A stretch of 64,000 bases of DNA from CADEED01 sp020442965 (GTDB lineage Bacteria > Pseudomonadota > Gammaproteobacteria > Steroidobacterales > Steroidobacteraceae). The notes under the pieces were generated by a model, which saw only the letters and a program-made list of their open reading frames with translations, was not told where the DNA came from and searched no databases. The translations under genes and the position numbers were made by a program. The DNA lies in NCBI GenBank assembly GCA_041395525.1, contig JAWLAH010000006.1, positions 1 through 64,000 on the forward strand, given 5' to 3'. Of the stretch, positions 8,116 through 18,544 are shown one piece after another. The first letter of the stretch is position 1, and each line of letters begins with the position of its first letter.

Positions 8116-9506
8116 GGTGGGTCTGATTCCGGTTGTGGGTTGTACCAGCCGCCGTGCCGCTCGACGAGGCGATCCGCAGATTTAGGTCCCCAGCTGCCTC
8201 GATCATACGGCTCGACGGCGGGAGCCCGTGCCAACAAATTATCGACGAACTCCCAGGCTGCCTCGACCGAATCTTGGCGAGCGAACAGGCGCTGATCGCC
8301 GCGCATCGCGTCGGCGATCAGCCGCTCGTAGGGGCTCATCGCCTCGGTTTCCGCATTGCAGACAAACAACTCGAGCGACCGACCTTCCATGGCTTCACCC
8401 GCCGCCTTGGCGAGCGCGCCGAGGGCGATAGCGATGCGGTCCGGACCGAGCCGGAAGCGAAGATAATTGACCCGATCGCCATCGGGTTCATCGAACAACT
8501 GCTGCGGTGGACGGCTGAATGTGATCATGACCTCCGTTGATGTTTGCGCGAGCGCTTTGCCAGTCCGGATGAAGAACGGCACGCCAGACCAGCGCCACGA
8601 TTCGATCCCGAATCGAAATGCAGCGTAGGTCTCGACATCGGAATTGGCGGCAACGCCCGGTTCGTCGCGATAGCCGCGGTATTGGCCCCGCACCACTGAA
8701 CGATCCCCACGCACCACGAGGGAGCGAAGGATCTTGACCTTTTCGTCGCGCAGCGATTCGCTGTCCATCGAGGTCGGCGGCTCCATTGCGAGGATCGCCA
8801 GAATTTGCAGCAGATGATTCTGCACGACATCGCGAATTGCGCCTAACTCTTCGTACAGCTTGCCGCGTCCCTGCACATCGAAGCGCTCGGCCATGGTGAT
8901 CTCCACCCGGTCGATATGATTGCGGTTCCATAACGGCTCGAAGATGGCATTGGCAAAGCGAAAGTACAAGAGATTCTGTACGGGCTCCTTACCCAGGTAG
9001 TGATCGATGCGAAAGATCTCCCGTTCGGAAAAGTGCCGATGCAACTCACGATTGATCGTGCGCGCTGAATCGAGATCACGCCCGAGTGGTTTCTCCACCA
9101 TCACACGCGCGCCAGCGGCGGCGCCGCATTCGCCAAGGTGGCCGACAACCTCGCGGAACAGGCTCGGCGGAATCGCGAGATAGTGCAGGGGGTGAGCGGC
9201 ATCGGCGAGTTCGCGCTTCAGCGCGACGAACGTACGCGCGTCCTGGTAGTCGCCATCGACGTAGTGCAGTCGAGCACACATGCTATCCAACGTCGCACCA
9301 TCGACATCTTCGACGTGTTCGGCGACGCTCTCGCGAGCTCGCTCGCGCAGCGCATCGAGCCCCATCCCGCCGCGAGCCACGCCTATGACGGGCACATCCA
9401 GCCGACCGCGTTTCGCCAATTGATACAGCGCGGGAAAGATTTTCTTGTACGCCAGATCTCCGGTGATTCCGAAGACGACCAGCGCGTCGGTCTGCGCAAG
9501 ATCCAT
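8106..9506 (-). CDS. zwf: Glucose-6-phosphate 1-dehydrogenase
   Basis: A 466-residue cytoplasmic enzyme that oxidises glucose 6-phosphate to the lactone with NAD(P)+. The N-terminal GITGDLAYKKIFPAL is the nucleotide-binding motif, and RIDHYLGKEPVQN is the active-site signature with its conserved Asp-His-Tyr and Lys. The ATG lies three bases after the methyltransferase gene ends, and the 3' end overlaps pgl, so the three genes appear to form one minus-strand operon. Confidence 0.95.
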   Translation of the reverse strand: MDLAQTDALVVFGITGDLAYKKIFPALYQLAKRGRLDVPVIGVARGGMGLDALRERARESVAEHVEDVDGATLDSMCARLHYVDGDYQDARTFVALKRELADAAHPLHYLAIPPSLFREVVGHLGECGAAAGARVMVEKPLGRDLDSARTINRELHRHFSEREIFRIDHYLGKEPVQNLLYFRFANAIFEPLWNRNHIDRVEITMAERFDVQGRGKLYEELGAIRDVVQNHLLQILAILAMEPPTSMDSESLRDEKVKILRSLVVRGDRSVVRGQYRGYRDEPGVAANSDVETYAAFRFGIESWRWSGVPFFIRTGKALAQTSTEVMITFSRPPQQLFDEPDGDRVNYLRFRLGPDRIAIALGALAKAAGEAMEGRSLELFVCNAETEAMSPYERLIADAMRGDQRLFARQDSVEAAWEFVDNLLARAPAVEPYDRGSWGPKSADRLVERHGGWYNPQPESDPPCT

Positions 9507-9509
9507 ACG

Positions 9510-10701
9510 CTATTTTGCGCCGCCGAATATGAACCAGCTCGCGCCATTGCCGTGTGCTGGGGCCGGCTTTTCGCCGCGCGCGACAGCGGCGAATTCCGCG
9601 TCCGATACGGTCGTGTAGTTAGGAATGCGCGTCTTGAACGAGCGTTCCGGCTTGAATCCTGCGCGCGCGCACTCCGCTAGCGGGCTCGAGGTACGAAAAC
9701 CGGCGTAGTGCGGCTCGTTGTTGTAATACGCGTCCCAGTCGAGGTAGAAATTATAGTAGGGGTCGCATTCTTCGGCTGGCGGTAACTCCATGTGCACCAT
9801 GAATCCGCCCGGGCGCAACACGCGATAGACTTCTCGCAAAATCGCCCGATTGGACGCAGCCGACTGCTCGTGCAGGAAGAAACTCGAGACAACCAAATCG
9901 AAATGGTTGTCGGGATAGGTCATGCGTCGCGCATCCATTTGCGCAAAGTGAATGTTGTAGCCGCGCGCACGCGCCAGCGCGTGGCCGAATCGCAGCATTG
10001 GCGCGCCGACATCGATACCGTGGCCTTCGGCGTCGCGATATACGTCCAGATAGGGCATGAGATTGCCGCCCTCGGTGGTACCCACGTCGAGAATTCGCTG
10101 CGGTTGCAGCTGCGGAAACCGGATACGTAGCCACTCGGCGATCGAGCGGCCGACACCGCCGCCTTTGACGCGCAACTTGAGCCCGGCACTGAACACGTGC
10201 GTACCATGAAAATAGATCGCACCCGGCGCCGCGTCCTGCGGTACGTACTGCGTGAAAGCACCCCGGCATCAAGTGAATGTCCATGACCGAGACATCGCGT
10301 GGAATCGCGAGTGTCGAGTCGAGCTGCAACGACCCGAGCCTGCTGAGCGCGGCCACGGCCCGCGCGACCGCATTGACCTGCTGTACGTTGCGCTCGACCT
10401 GCGGCTGCACCGACCACCACGTCATTTCCTGGGCGACATAGCGCAGCGTGCTCCAGGCACGAAAGTATGGGTTCGACAGCATCGCCTGGCGGATCTCGCG
10501 TCCGTCGCGCGGCGCGCGCTTTTTTTGACGTTTGAAATCCCGTAACACGACGTTCTCGTAAGCCGCGCGCAGATGCTGCGGCATATCGACCATGACGCGC
10601 TTGCGCAAACTCGACACGAATCGCTGGCGCGCACGTTCGTTGTGTGTCGCCCGAGCAACCTGATCGATTGACGGTAGCTGTCTAGCGAGATCGCCATCCA
10701 T
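9510..10701 (-). pseudogene. SAM-dependent methyltransferase, one frameshift
   Basis: Two minus-strand frames together give one protein of about 396 residues. The first (from the ATG at 10701) covers a helical N-terminal region ending in VMDIHLMPGCFH. The second resumes QYVPQDAAPGAIYFHG and contains the class I methyltransferase fold: ILDVGTTEGGNL (motif I), GHGIDVG (motif II) and DLVVSSFFLHE. The frame slips near base 10254, where removing one base or adding two restores it; a lost CA from a CACAC run would do this. A real mutation and a sequence error are both possible. The substrate is unknown. zwf follows three bases later. Confidence 0.75.
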
Positions 10702-11004
10702 GATTTTGCTCCTGAGCTCTAGGGTTCAATTGCGGCCAGGGCCGCGGCATTGAATCACCGTGCAAGGATACCCAATTGGCGGCATCCTGACGCGGCGCGT
10801 GCTGCCACCCCCGCCGGATTCGCGCCGAAGCGGGATATCTGGGAACAGCTAGCCCCGCGGCACAAACTTCGAAACAGGGCAAGTTCGGCTGTCGTCTCTT
10901 GATCGATTGCTCATAATGGCGTGAGAAATGCTGCAGTTTTGTATCTCACACGGTACTGTACAAAGTTAGTCCACTGCTTCGACGCAACCCATCTCCTGCG
11001 CTAT
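10702..11004. other. Divergent intergenic region, about 300 bp
   Basis: This lies between the starts of the methyltransferase gene (minus) and the aminotransferase gene (plus), so it should hold promoters for both. A CATAAT near 10912 is a possible -10 for the plus strand, with only a weak -35 (CTGTCG) 17 bases before it. An upstream in-frame ATG at 10921 extends the aminotransferase frame but gives sequence unlike that family. No gene, RNA or repeat was recognised. Confidence 0.4.
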
Positions 11005-12279
11005 ATGACCCAAGAAAACCTCATCCGTTCCAGCGACGCATTACGCCACGTCAAGTACGAAATCCGGGGTCGGCTCGCCCGCCGCGCGCAAGAGCTGGAG
11101 CGTCTGGGCCACGAGATTATTTCGCTCAATATTGGCAATCCGGGTGCGTTCGGCTTCCGTACGCCGGAGACCATGCGGCTGGCAATGATCGAGAATCTCT
11201 CCGGGGCGGAAGGCTACAGCCACCAGAAGGGCATCTTCCCGGCGCGTGAGGCGATCGTCATGCAGCAGCAGGGGCGAGGGGTCGTCGGCGTGACGGCCGA
11301 CGAAGTTTTCATCGGCAACGGTGTCAGCGAGCTGATCGATCTGTCGCTGCGCGCGCTCTTGAACGAGGGCGACGAAGTCCTGGTTCCGAGCCCCGACTAT
11401 CCACTCTGGACCGCCGCAGTCACCCTCAACCGTGGCCGTGCGGTGCACTATCCCTGCAAACCTGAGAATGGCTTTCAGCCCAACGTCGAAGATCTCGCCG
11501 CACTGATCACGCCGCAAACTCGCGCCATCGTGGTAATCAATCCCAACAATCCGACTGGCGCGGTGTATTCCGCGGCGTTGCTGCGCGCGATCGCCCAGCT
11601 CGCGGAGCGCCATAAGCTGGTCGTGTTTGCCGACGAAATTTACGACCAGATGGTGTACGACGACGCTCAGTTCGTACCGCTTGCGACGCTGGTGCACGAC
11701 ACGTTGTGCGTGACGATGTCAGGACTCTCGAAGGTCTATCGTGCCTGTGGTTATCGCGTCGGCTGGGCCGTGCTGTCGGGCCAATTACGCATCGCGCCCG
11801 ACTATCTGGCGTCGATGGAATTGCTGTCGTCGTTGCGGCTCTGTAGCAATGTGCCGGCGCAATGGGCCGTGCAAACTGCACTGGGTGGCTATCAGAGCAT
11901 CAAGGAATTGATCGTGCCGGGCGGACGCCTGTATGAATCGCGGCGCGCGATCGTCGATGCGACACGCGACAGCCGATTCCTGGTACTCGATCCGCCGCAG
12001 GGTGCGATGTACGCTTTCGTGCGGGTGCAAACCGAGCAACTAGCCGAGTTCGACGATCACGCGTTCGCGTTGGATCTACTCGAGCGCAAGCACGTATTGG
12101 TCGCGCCGGGCGTAAGCTTCAATGTGCCTTACCGCGATCACTTCCGAGTGACGACGTTGCCGGATGCCGCGACGCTGCAGAGGGTGTTTGCGCGCATCGA
12201 AGAACAGCTGGACGAATACGCCGCATTGCCAGTGACCAAGCGCAGCACGGTCGTTGATGCCCAGACGCGCTTTAAGTAA
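11005..12279 (+). CDS. Class I aminotransferase, AlaA/alanine-transaminase-like
   Basis: A 424-residue PLP enzyme. SLNIGNPGAFGF near the start, INPNNPTGAVYS, FADEIYDQMVYD and SGLSKVYRACGYRVGW follow the class I order; Lys243 in the last motif should form the Schiff base with PLP. The overall pattern matches AlaA-type glutamate-pyruvate transaminases, which make alanine from pyruvate. The ATG at 11005 is chosen over 10921 because the protein family starts at about this point (MTQENLIRSSDALRHVKYEIRG region). It stands alone, followed by the nuclease gene after 29 bases. Confidence 0.85.
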   Translation: MTQENLIRSSDALRHVKYEIRGRLARRAQELERLGHEIISLNIGNPGAFGFRTPETMRLAMIENLSGAEGYSHQKGIFPAREAIVMQQQGRGVVGVTADEVFIGNGVSELIDLSLRALLNEGDEVLVPSPDYPLWTAAVTLNRGRAVHYPCKPENGFQPNVEDLAALITPQTRAIVVINPNNPTGAVYSAALLRAIAQLAERHKLVVFADEIYDQMVYDDAQFVPLATLVHDTLCVTMSGLSKVYRACGYRVGWAVLSGQLRIAPDYLASMELLSSLRLCSNVPAQWAVQTALGGYQSIKELIVPGGRLYESRRAIVDATRDSRFLVLDPPQGAMYAFVRVQTEQLAEFDDHAFALDLLERKHVLVAPGVSFNVPYRDHFRVTTLPDAATLQRVFARIEEQLDEYAALPVTKRSTVVDAQTRFK

Positions 12280-12308
12280 AGTTAACTTTTTTATTTAAAC
12301 TACTGTTT

Positions 12309-15080
12309 TTGAAACGATTTTCGCCAATCATCGAGAATCATTTTGAAGAGGGCAGACCGCTCATCGTTGGCACTGCCCAGCGCGCAGCCGCCGTCCGGCG
12401 TGCCCACGCGGAAGTACAGATGGCGGCGGGCAAGGTTTCCTGGCCAACGCCACGGGTCGCCACATTTTTGCAATGGGCAACGGCCGAACTGCGCGCCGGT
12501 CGCCACGCCGAGCGCGACTCGCGCGGGCAGGGTGCGCCCGAACGAGCGCTGAGCAGCCATGAGGAATGGGCGCTGTTTCGCGCCATCGCCGCTGAGTTGA
12601 TTCCCGCGCATGAATTCGTGACCCGACGTGCGTTGGTTGGTCAACTGCGTTCTGCAGCACGGCTCATCGACGACTGGCAAATCGATGCCACGCAATTGCA
12701 TCGGCTCGGCTCACCCGAAGCGCGACTGTTAACGACCGCATTGACCGAATTTGCGGCGCGATGCCGCACGCTCGGCGCGCGACCTGTACGCCAGTTGGTC
12801 GCTGCATTGCGACCACCGGCTGCGCGTCCGGTGGTTCCCGCATCTCTTGAATTGCCGCGCGCCCACCGTCGCGTCCTGCAGCAGCACGGCGCTGAGTTCA
12901 TCGACGACGAGCATCATGACGAGATCTCCAGCCAGTTCCTGGCCTGCACTTCAGTGGAGGACGAGTGCATCGTCGTCGCGAACTGGTGTGCAGAGACGCT
13001 GCGCGATCGGCCGGGCAGTCGACTGCTCGTGGTCGTGCCCGATCTCGATGCGCGTCACATCGCACTCGAGCGGACGCTGTCACAGACGCTCGAGCCGAGC
13101 CGTTGGCTTGCAAGCGACGACGGTTCCCGCGCGTTTGCGATCGAAGGCGGGCGCAGATTGAACGAGTTTGCGCTCGTGCATCACGCACTAACGACCCTCG
13201 CGCTGCTGACTCGGCCACTGATATTCACGGCGCTTAGCGGCTGGCTGCAGAGTGTGTTCCTCGCCACCCCGGGCGCGGAAGATCGTGCGCTGCTCGATCG
13301 GTGGTTGCGCACGCAGGGTCGATTGGAATGCAGCGCCGCGACGCTCGCACTACAGCTGGAGCGCGCAGGTACTTCGTTGCGCAATCCCGCAGCGATCTTG
13401 GCCGAGCGTCTGCGCCGAGCGGTGGCGGAATTGCCGCAGGGCAAGCGCCTGGCGCGCGATTGGGCGCAAGCCTTTTCCGCAGCGCTCGACGCTGTGGGCT
13501 GGCCGGGTATTCGACCACTCTCGAGCATCGAACAACAGACCAGACTACGCTGGAACGAGTTGTTATCCGAATACGCAGCGATTGCGGTGAGCCTAGGTCC
13601 GCTGTCAGCGCAGCATGCAGTCGACTGCTTGGCCGAACTGGCCGCGGAAGTGCGCTTCGATGCCGCGAGTCCTGACGTCGCCGTCTTGGTGACCGATAGC
13701 CTCGATCCCCCGGTCGTGCACTACGACGCGATCTGGGTGATGGGATTGGACGCGGACACTTGGCCACCGCCGCCCGCACCTCACCCACTGCTGCCAACCA
13801 GACTGCAAATCGAAGCCGGTATCGAAACCGCGACGGCCGCCGGACAGCTGCGCCGCGCGCGACGCGCGATGCAAGCGTGGGGCGGCGCGTGTGATAGCCT
13901 GCATTACTCTGCGCCGCTGACTCGCGACGATGCTGAAAGCCAGCCGAGCGCTCTCATCAGCGCAACGACGCAGCCACCCGCTCGCGCTGTAACGCTGCTG
14001 CAAGCATTGCGCGGCGATCCGAGCTTCGAACTGATCGACGATACCGAGGGCCTCGCATGGCCGCACGACCAGGCGGTACCTCGCGGCGTTGCAGTTTTCG
14101 ACTTACAGACGCGCTGCCCATTCAAGGCGTATGCCGAACTGCGTCTCAACGCCGATCAACTGGAGTTGCCGGAGCCGGGCATCGATGCACGCAAGCGCGG
14201 CGATTGGCTGCACAAGGCGCTCGAGCTCTTCTGGCAACAGACGCGGACGCAGTCGGCGCTCATCTTGCTGGCGGATGAGGCGCTCGAAACAAGAGTACGC
14301 GCGGTCGTCGATCAGGCGCTCAACAAGATCGGACCGCTGGGCGATGTGGAGCTGTTAGCTCGTTCGGTACAGCGCGAGCGTGCACGGCTCGAGCGTTTGC
14401 TCGTCGAGTGTGCGGCACTCGATCGGCAGCGCATGCCGTTTAGCGTCGTCGCCACGGAGCAGGTGCTGGCAACCAGAATTCGTGACGCGCAGTTTCGATT
14501 CAAACTCGATCGAGTTGATCAGTTGCACGGCGAGGGCGCACGATCGACGCACGAGACCGTGCTGATCGACTACAAGTCCGGACAGCCGGGCAGGCTAGGT
14601 TGGCTCACCGACCGCCTGCGCGAACCACAGTTGCTCGTTTACGCACTCGCGTTGCGTAACCAACGCAAACAGCCGGATGACACAAGCGCGCCACCACTCA
14701 ATCTGGCTGCGCTGGCGCGCCTGCATCTGACGCGCGGCAGGACTTCGTACCTTGGTTTGAGCGCCGATCCCGGAACCCTGCCGGCGGTCAGGACGCCCGC
14801 CATTGCCGCGCAGAACCTGCGCTCGCGCGGGACGCGGGGCGTGGTGGACGTGCTCGGCGACACTCCTCGAGAGCAGTGGCAGTTGCAAGTCGACCGTTGG
14901 CAGCACGCAATCGAACAACTGGCACAGGATTATCTGCAGGGCACTGCGACGGTCGATCCGATCGACCCTGACGAGTGCAAGTATTGTCATCTCACGACAG
15001 TCTGTCGGCGCACGGAACTCGCGGAAACGAGCGAATCCGAGGACGAATGCGACGCCGAAGGGGGCGAGGCGGGCCTATGA
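12309..15080 (+). CDS. AddB-like PD-(D/E)XK nuclease with Fe-S cluster, probable DNA repair protein
   Basis: A 923-residue protein with a TTG start. The first two-thirds resemble an inactivated helicase core as in AddB. The C-terminal nuclease domain has Asp737 (RVD), then Asp754 and Lys756 in VLIDYKSGQ, the metal-binding and catalytic set. Cys603 (TRCPFKAY) together with Cys890, Cys893 and Cys899 (C-x2-C-x5-C) matches the four-cysteine iron-sulfur clasp of AddB-type nucleases. With the helicase-nuclease encoded next (four-base ATGA overlap) it should form a heterodimer that processes double-strand DNA ends for recombination. It may replace or complement RecBCD, which is inference. Confidence 0.8.
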   Translation: MKRFSPIIENHFEEGRPLIVGTAQRAAAVRRAHAEVQMAAGKVSWPTPRVATFLQWATAELRAGRHAERDSRGQGAPERALSSHEEWALFRAIAAELIPAHEFVTRRALVGQLRSAARLIDDWQIDATQLHRLGSPEARLLTTALTEFAARCRTLGARPVRQLVAALRPPAARPVVPASLELPRAHRRVLQQHGAEFIDDEHHDEISSQFLACTSVEDECIVVANWCAETLRDRPGSRLLVVVPDLDARHIALERTLSQTLEPSRWLASDDGSRAFAIEGGRRLNEFALVHHALTTLALLTRPLIFTALSGWLQSVFLATPGAEDRALLDRWLRTQGRLECSAATLALQLERAGTSLRNPAAILAERLRRAVAELPQGKRLARDWAQAFSAALDAVGWPGIRPLSSIEQQTRLRWNELLSEYAAIAVSLGPLSAQHAVDCLAELAAEVRFDAASPDVAVLVTDSLDPPVVHYDAIWVMGLDADTWPPPPAPHPLLPTRLQIEAGIETATAAGQLRRARRAMQAWGGACDSLHYSAPLTRDDAESQPSALISATTQPPARAVTLLQALRGDPSFELIDDTEGLAWPHDQAVPRGVAVFDLQTRCPFKAYAELRLNADQLELPEPGIDARKRGDWLHKALELFWQQTRTQSALILLADEALETRVRAVVDQALNKIGPLGDVELLARSVQRERARLERLLVECAALDRQRMPFSVVATEQVLATRIRDAQFRFKLDRVDQLHGEGARSTHETVLIDYKSGQPGRLGWLTDRLREPQLLVYALALRNQRKQPDDTSAPPLNLAALARLHLTRGRTSYLGLSADPGTLPAVRTPAIAAQNLRSRGTRGVVDVLGDTPREQWQLQVDRWQHAIEQLAQDYLQGTATVDPIDPDECKYCHLTTVCRRTELAETSESEDECDAEGGEAGL

Positions 15081-18000
15081 ACAGCGCCGGGAAGAGCGCC
15101 GAGCCTAACAAGACTGAGCGCGCTGATGATCTGGCGCGCGAGCAAGCGCTCGATATCTCTCAATCGATTCTGCTGCAGGCACCGGCTGGATCGGGCAAGA
15201 CCACGGTCTTGACGCAGCGCTACCTGAAATTGCTCGCAACGACGAGTGAGCCCGAGTCGGTTTTGGCGATCACCTTCACTCGCAAAGCGGCGGGTGAGCT
15301 GCGCGCCCGCGTGCTGCGCGCGCTGGCTGGAGATGTGCCTGAGAGGTCGCCGGCCGACGCGCTGACAGCAGAGCACGCGCGCGCTGCGATCGCCCGTCAT
15401 CCCGGGCTGATCGAGAGCGCATCGCGGCTCAAGATCATGACGATCGACTCGTGGAACATGTCGCTCGCCAGTCGTTTGCCCATCACTGCGCGCAGCAACG
15501 TTTCGCTGCGTGTCGCGGACAACAGCACAGAACTGTATCTGCGTGCCGCCCGCGAGGCACTGCGCGCGGCGGAGCAGGATAACGAGCTGTGCGGCGCGGT
15601 TGACATCGTGTTAGGTCGACTCGACAACGAGTGGCGGCGATTGGAACGCCTGATCGTTGCGATGCTTGCGGAACGCAACCATTGGCTGCCGCGAGTTTCG
15701 CAGGATGGCGGCCACTTGCCCAAAGCCATCGAATCGAGCCTCACGGCCATCATCGAAGACACATTGGCCCGCACCCAGCAAACGCTCGGAGTGGAACTGT
15801 GCGCCGAGGTCACAAAATTGTTGCCAAACTGCGCGCGCACGATGCGCGCCGCGGATCGGGAGCTGCTCGCGGGATACTTGCCATGGCTGACGACTGACGG
15901 CGCCTTGACGGCGAGAGCCGAAGACCTCGCTCGCTGGCGCGGTGTCGCCAGTTTCGCCCTCACCAAAACCGGCGGCTTTCGCAGTCCAAAGGGGCTCGGC
16001 ATTACCTCCGGGGTACGCATCAAACCGCCACAAGAAAAAGCCAGGGCGGTGGCCTGGATCGACGCGGTTGGGTGTCTGCCCGGAACGCAGCAGTTGTTGG
16101 ACGATATCGCCTGCTTGCCCGACCCGCAGCTTGATGTCGAAACAGTCGAAGCGCTCGAAGCTTTGGGCGCGGTGCTGATCTACGCCGCCCAGATGTTGCA
16201 TGTGCTGTTCGCCGAGACGGGCGTTTGCGATCATATCGCGGTAGCGGGCGCCGCCCGGCAAGCTCTGACGGAAGAGGGTCGACCGACGGATTTGGCGGAG
16301 CGGCTCGACCTCAGGTTACAACACATTTTGGTGGATGAGTTTCAGGACACCTCACATGAGCAGTTCCATCTATTGGAGGCATTGGTAGCGAACTGGTCGC
16401 CGAACGACGGTAGGACAATCTTTATCGTGGGCGATCCAATGCAATCTATCTACCTGTTTCGCAATGCCGAGGTCGGGCTGTTCGTTCGGGCACGCGAGCA
16501 GGGCATCGGCGACATCCGCTTCAAGACGTTGCAGCTACGTCGGAACTTCCGTTCCGCGCCGCCGCTCGTTCTGCGCGCTAACGACTGGTTCGGGCGGGTG
16601 TTTCCGCCGGCGGACGATATCCGATTCGGCGCGATCCGGCACCTGGCTAGCGAACCTGCCGCAGGTGATCGCGGCGACGGACCGTTCAATGTGCATCACG
16701 TTGCCGCCGCGGGGAGGCTCGCTGAGGCGCAGCATGTCGCCCGGACCGTCGCTGAGTTGCGGCGTGATCATCCCGGCGAATCGATCGCGGTTTTGGCTGG
16801 CGCCAGATCTCACACCTTGCAAATCTGCCAGCAGTTCCGCGCTACCGGCATCAGCTACAGCGGTGTCAAGCTGACGCCGCTCATCGACACTTCCGCCATT
16901 CGCGATCTTGAAGCCCTGACCCGCGCGCTCCTCAATCTCGCGGATCGCACTGCCTGGCTTGCGAGTTTGCGCGCTCCATGGTGCGGGCTGACGCTGGTGG
17001 ATCTGACAATCATTGCCAACACGCGCATGCCGATCGCGAATGAGGCACCGGACTCTGTGGAAGCAGCCGCAGCAGCGCGTGATCTGCCCGTCGTCCTGAG
17101 CCAATTGCGGACCGCCTTGGCTGAGTCCGGCCTGAGCGCGGAGGGAACGGTACGGGCAGCGCGTTCACTCGCCGTCCTCGATGAATGTCTGGCAGAGCGC
17201 GAGCGGCGCAGCTTGGCCGAGTGGGTGGAATCGGCGTGGCTGCGCCTTGGCGGACCGGCCACCTGTGTCGCTGCGGAAGAGCTAGAAGGAGTCCGCGCAT
17301 TCTTCGCGGCGCTCCAGTCGCATGAATCGCAGGTAGGTGTGCCCGTGGGTAGTGAGCTCGAAGCTTTACTCGCGGACTTGTACGCGCCCTCGAATGCGGA
17401 TGACGATGCCGCGGTCATCGTGACGACGATTTTTCAGGCCAAAGGGCTCGAGTACGATCACGTGATCTTGCCAGGCGTTGGCAGGCCCACGCAGCGCGAC
17501 CGACCGCCGCTGATGCATTGGCTGGAATTGCCGCGCATGCAGGCCAAGGCCGTGACGGACTCGAGCGATCTACTCGTCGCGCCGCTCAAACGTCTCGGCG
17601 GTGACGATGGTCCCTTGGATAAATTGATCAAGCGTTACCGGGCGCGACGCCAGGCGTTCGAGCGAGCGCGATTGCTATATGTTGCCCTGACGCGCGCGCG
17701 GCGAAGCTTGCATGTTTATCTGCACCCGCGTGTCGATACCAATCAAGACCTGAGCGCGCGAAAGAATTCGCTGCTGGAACCGCTTTGGCCTGTCGTTGCC
17801 GAACACTGCGCGAGGCAGCAACCGCTAGTCGATGACACTGGCTCAGGAACCGTGCTCGCCCGCACAGGCAATCGACTCAGGCGACTGAAACCGGACTGGC
17901 GCGCGCCGCAAGGACCGGCCGATTGCATCCGCGCCAGCCTCGACGTGGGATCGTTGGACGATCCCCTCGAGTTCCGCTGGGCCAGTGAGACCGCGCGACA

Positions 18001-18544
18001 GATTGGAACGGCGGTGCACGGCGCACTCGAGACCATCGCCATGACTGCGGCGCTCGATGACGAAGCAGCAGTCGCGCATTTGCGCGCGCAATTGCGCACT
18101 GAGTTGGTCGCACTTGGCGTGCCGCCGGCAGATCTGGACGATGCGACGAGCCGCGCCGCGACCGCGCTCGATAACACGCTGCAAGATCCACGCGGACGCT
18201 GGATACTAAGTAGTGAGCATCGCGATGCTGCGAGCGAGTTGGCACTGAGCGGCGTGGAGAACCAGCGCATCGTGAGTGTCGTGATCGATCGGACCTTTGT
18301 CGATGCCGACGGCGTGCGCTGGGTTGTGGACTTCAAGACCAGTCCTCACGAAGGCGGTTCCGTGGAGCAGTTTCTCCTCGAGCAGACCGCCCGCTATCGA
18401 GCGCAGCTCACTCGCTACGTCCGCTTACTGGAAGCGCTCAAAGGTGGGCCGGTACGGGCCGGTCTGTACTTTCCATTGCTGAAAGAATGGCGCGAATGTT
18501 CGCTGCAGACCACGGCCGACGCGAACGAGCCGCGCGTCGACTAA
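15077..18544 (+). CDS. AddA-like UvrD-family helicase-nuclease
   Basis: A 1155-residue superfamily 1 helicase with a C-terminal nuclease. Walker A is APAGSGKT (residues 35-42), Walker B is LVDEFQDTS (Asp420, Glu421), TIFIVGDPMQSIYLFRNA is motif III and LRRNFRS is motif IV. VVTTIFQAKGLEYDHVILPG and LLYVALTRARRSLHV are motifs V and VI. The end carries WVVDFKTSPHEGG (Asp1085, Lys1087), the nuclease site. This is the layout of AddA. The start at 15077 is preferred over an upstream in-frame codon because ATGA overlaps the stop of the partner gene. It ends base-to-base against the convergent gspN. Confidence 0.85.
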   Translation: MNSAGKSAEPNKTERADDLAREQALDISQSILLQAPAGSGKTTVLTQRYLKLLATTSEPESVLAITFTRKAAGELRARVLRALAGDVPERSPADALTAEHARAAIARHPGLIESASRLKIMTIDSWNMSLASRLPITARSNVSLRVADNSTELYLRAAREALRAAEQDNELCGAVDIVLGRLDNEWRRLERLIVAMLAERNHWLPRVSQDGGHLPKAIESSLTAIIEDTLARTQQTLGVELCAEVTKLLPNCARTMRAADRELLAGYLPWLTTDGALTARAEDLARWRGVASFALTKTGGFRSPKGLGITSGVRIKPPQEKARAVAWIDAVGCLPGTQQLLDDIACLPDPQLDVETVEALEALGAVLIYAAQMLHVLFAETGVCDHIAVAGAARQALTEEGRPTDLAERLDLRLQHILVDEFQDTSHEQFHLLEALVANWSPNDGRTIFIVGDPMQSIYLFRNAEVGLFVRAREQGIGDIRFKTLQLRRNFRSAPPLVLRANDWFGRVFPPADDIRFGAIRHLASEPAAGDRGDGPFNVHHVAAAGRLAEAQHVARTVAELRRDHPGESIAVLAGARSHTLQICQQFRATGISYSGVKLTPLIDTSAIRDLEALTRALLNLADRTAWLASLRAPWCGLTLVDLTIIANTRMPIANEAPDSVEAAAAARDLPVVLSQLRTALAESGLSAEGTVRAARSLAVLDECLAERERRSLAEWVESAWLRLGGPATCVAAEELEGVRAFFAALQSHESQVGVPVGSELEALLADLYAPSNADDDAAVIVTTIFQAKGLEYDHVILPGVGRPTQRDRPPLMHWLELPRMQAKAVTDSSDLLVAPLKRLGGDDGPLDKLIKRYRARRQAFERARLLYVALTRARRSLHVYLHPRVDTNQDLSARKNSLLEPLWPVVAEHCARQQPLVDDTGSGTVLARTGNRLRRLKPDWRAPQGPADCIRASLDVGSLDDPLEFRWASETARQIGTAVHGALETIAMTAALDDEAAVAHLRAQLRTELVALGVPPADLDDATSRAATALDNTLQDPRGRWILSSEHRDAASELALSGVENQRIVSVVIDRTFVDADGVRWVVDFKTSPHEGGSVEQFLLEQTARYRAQLTRYVRLLEALKGGPVRAGLYFPLLKEWRECSLQTTADANEPRVD

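Noticed and set aside
9138..9680. Long plus-strand frame across zwf
   Set aside because: It is the antisense shadow of zwf and the methyltransferase gene, with no matching protein features.
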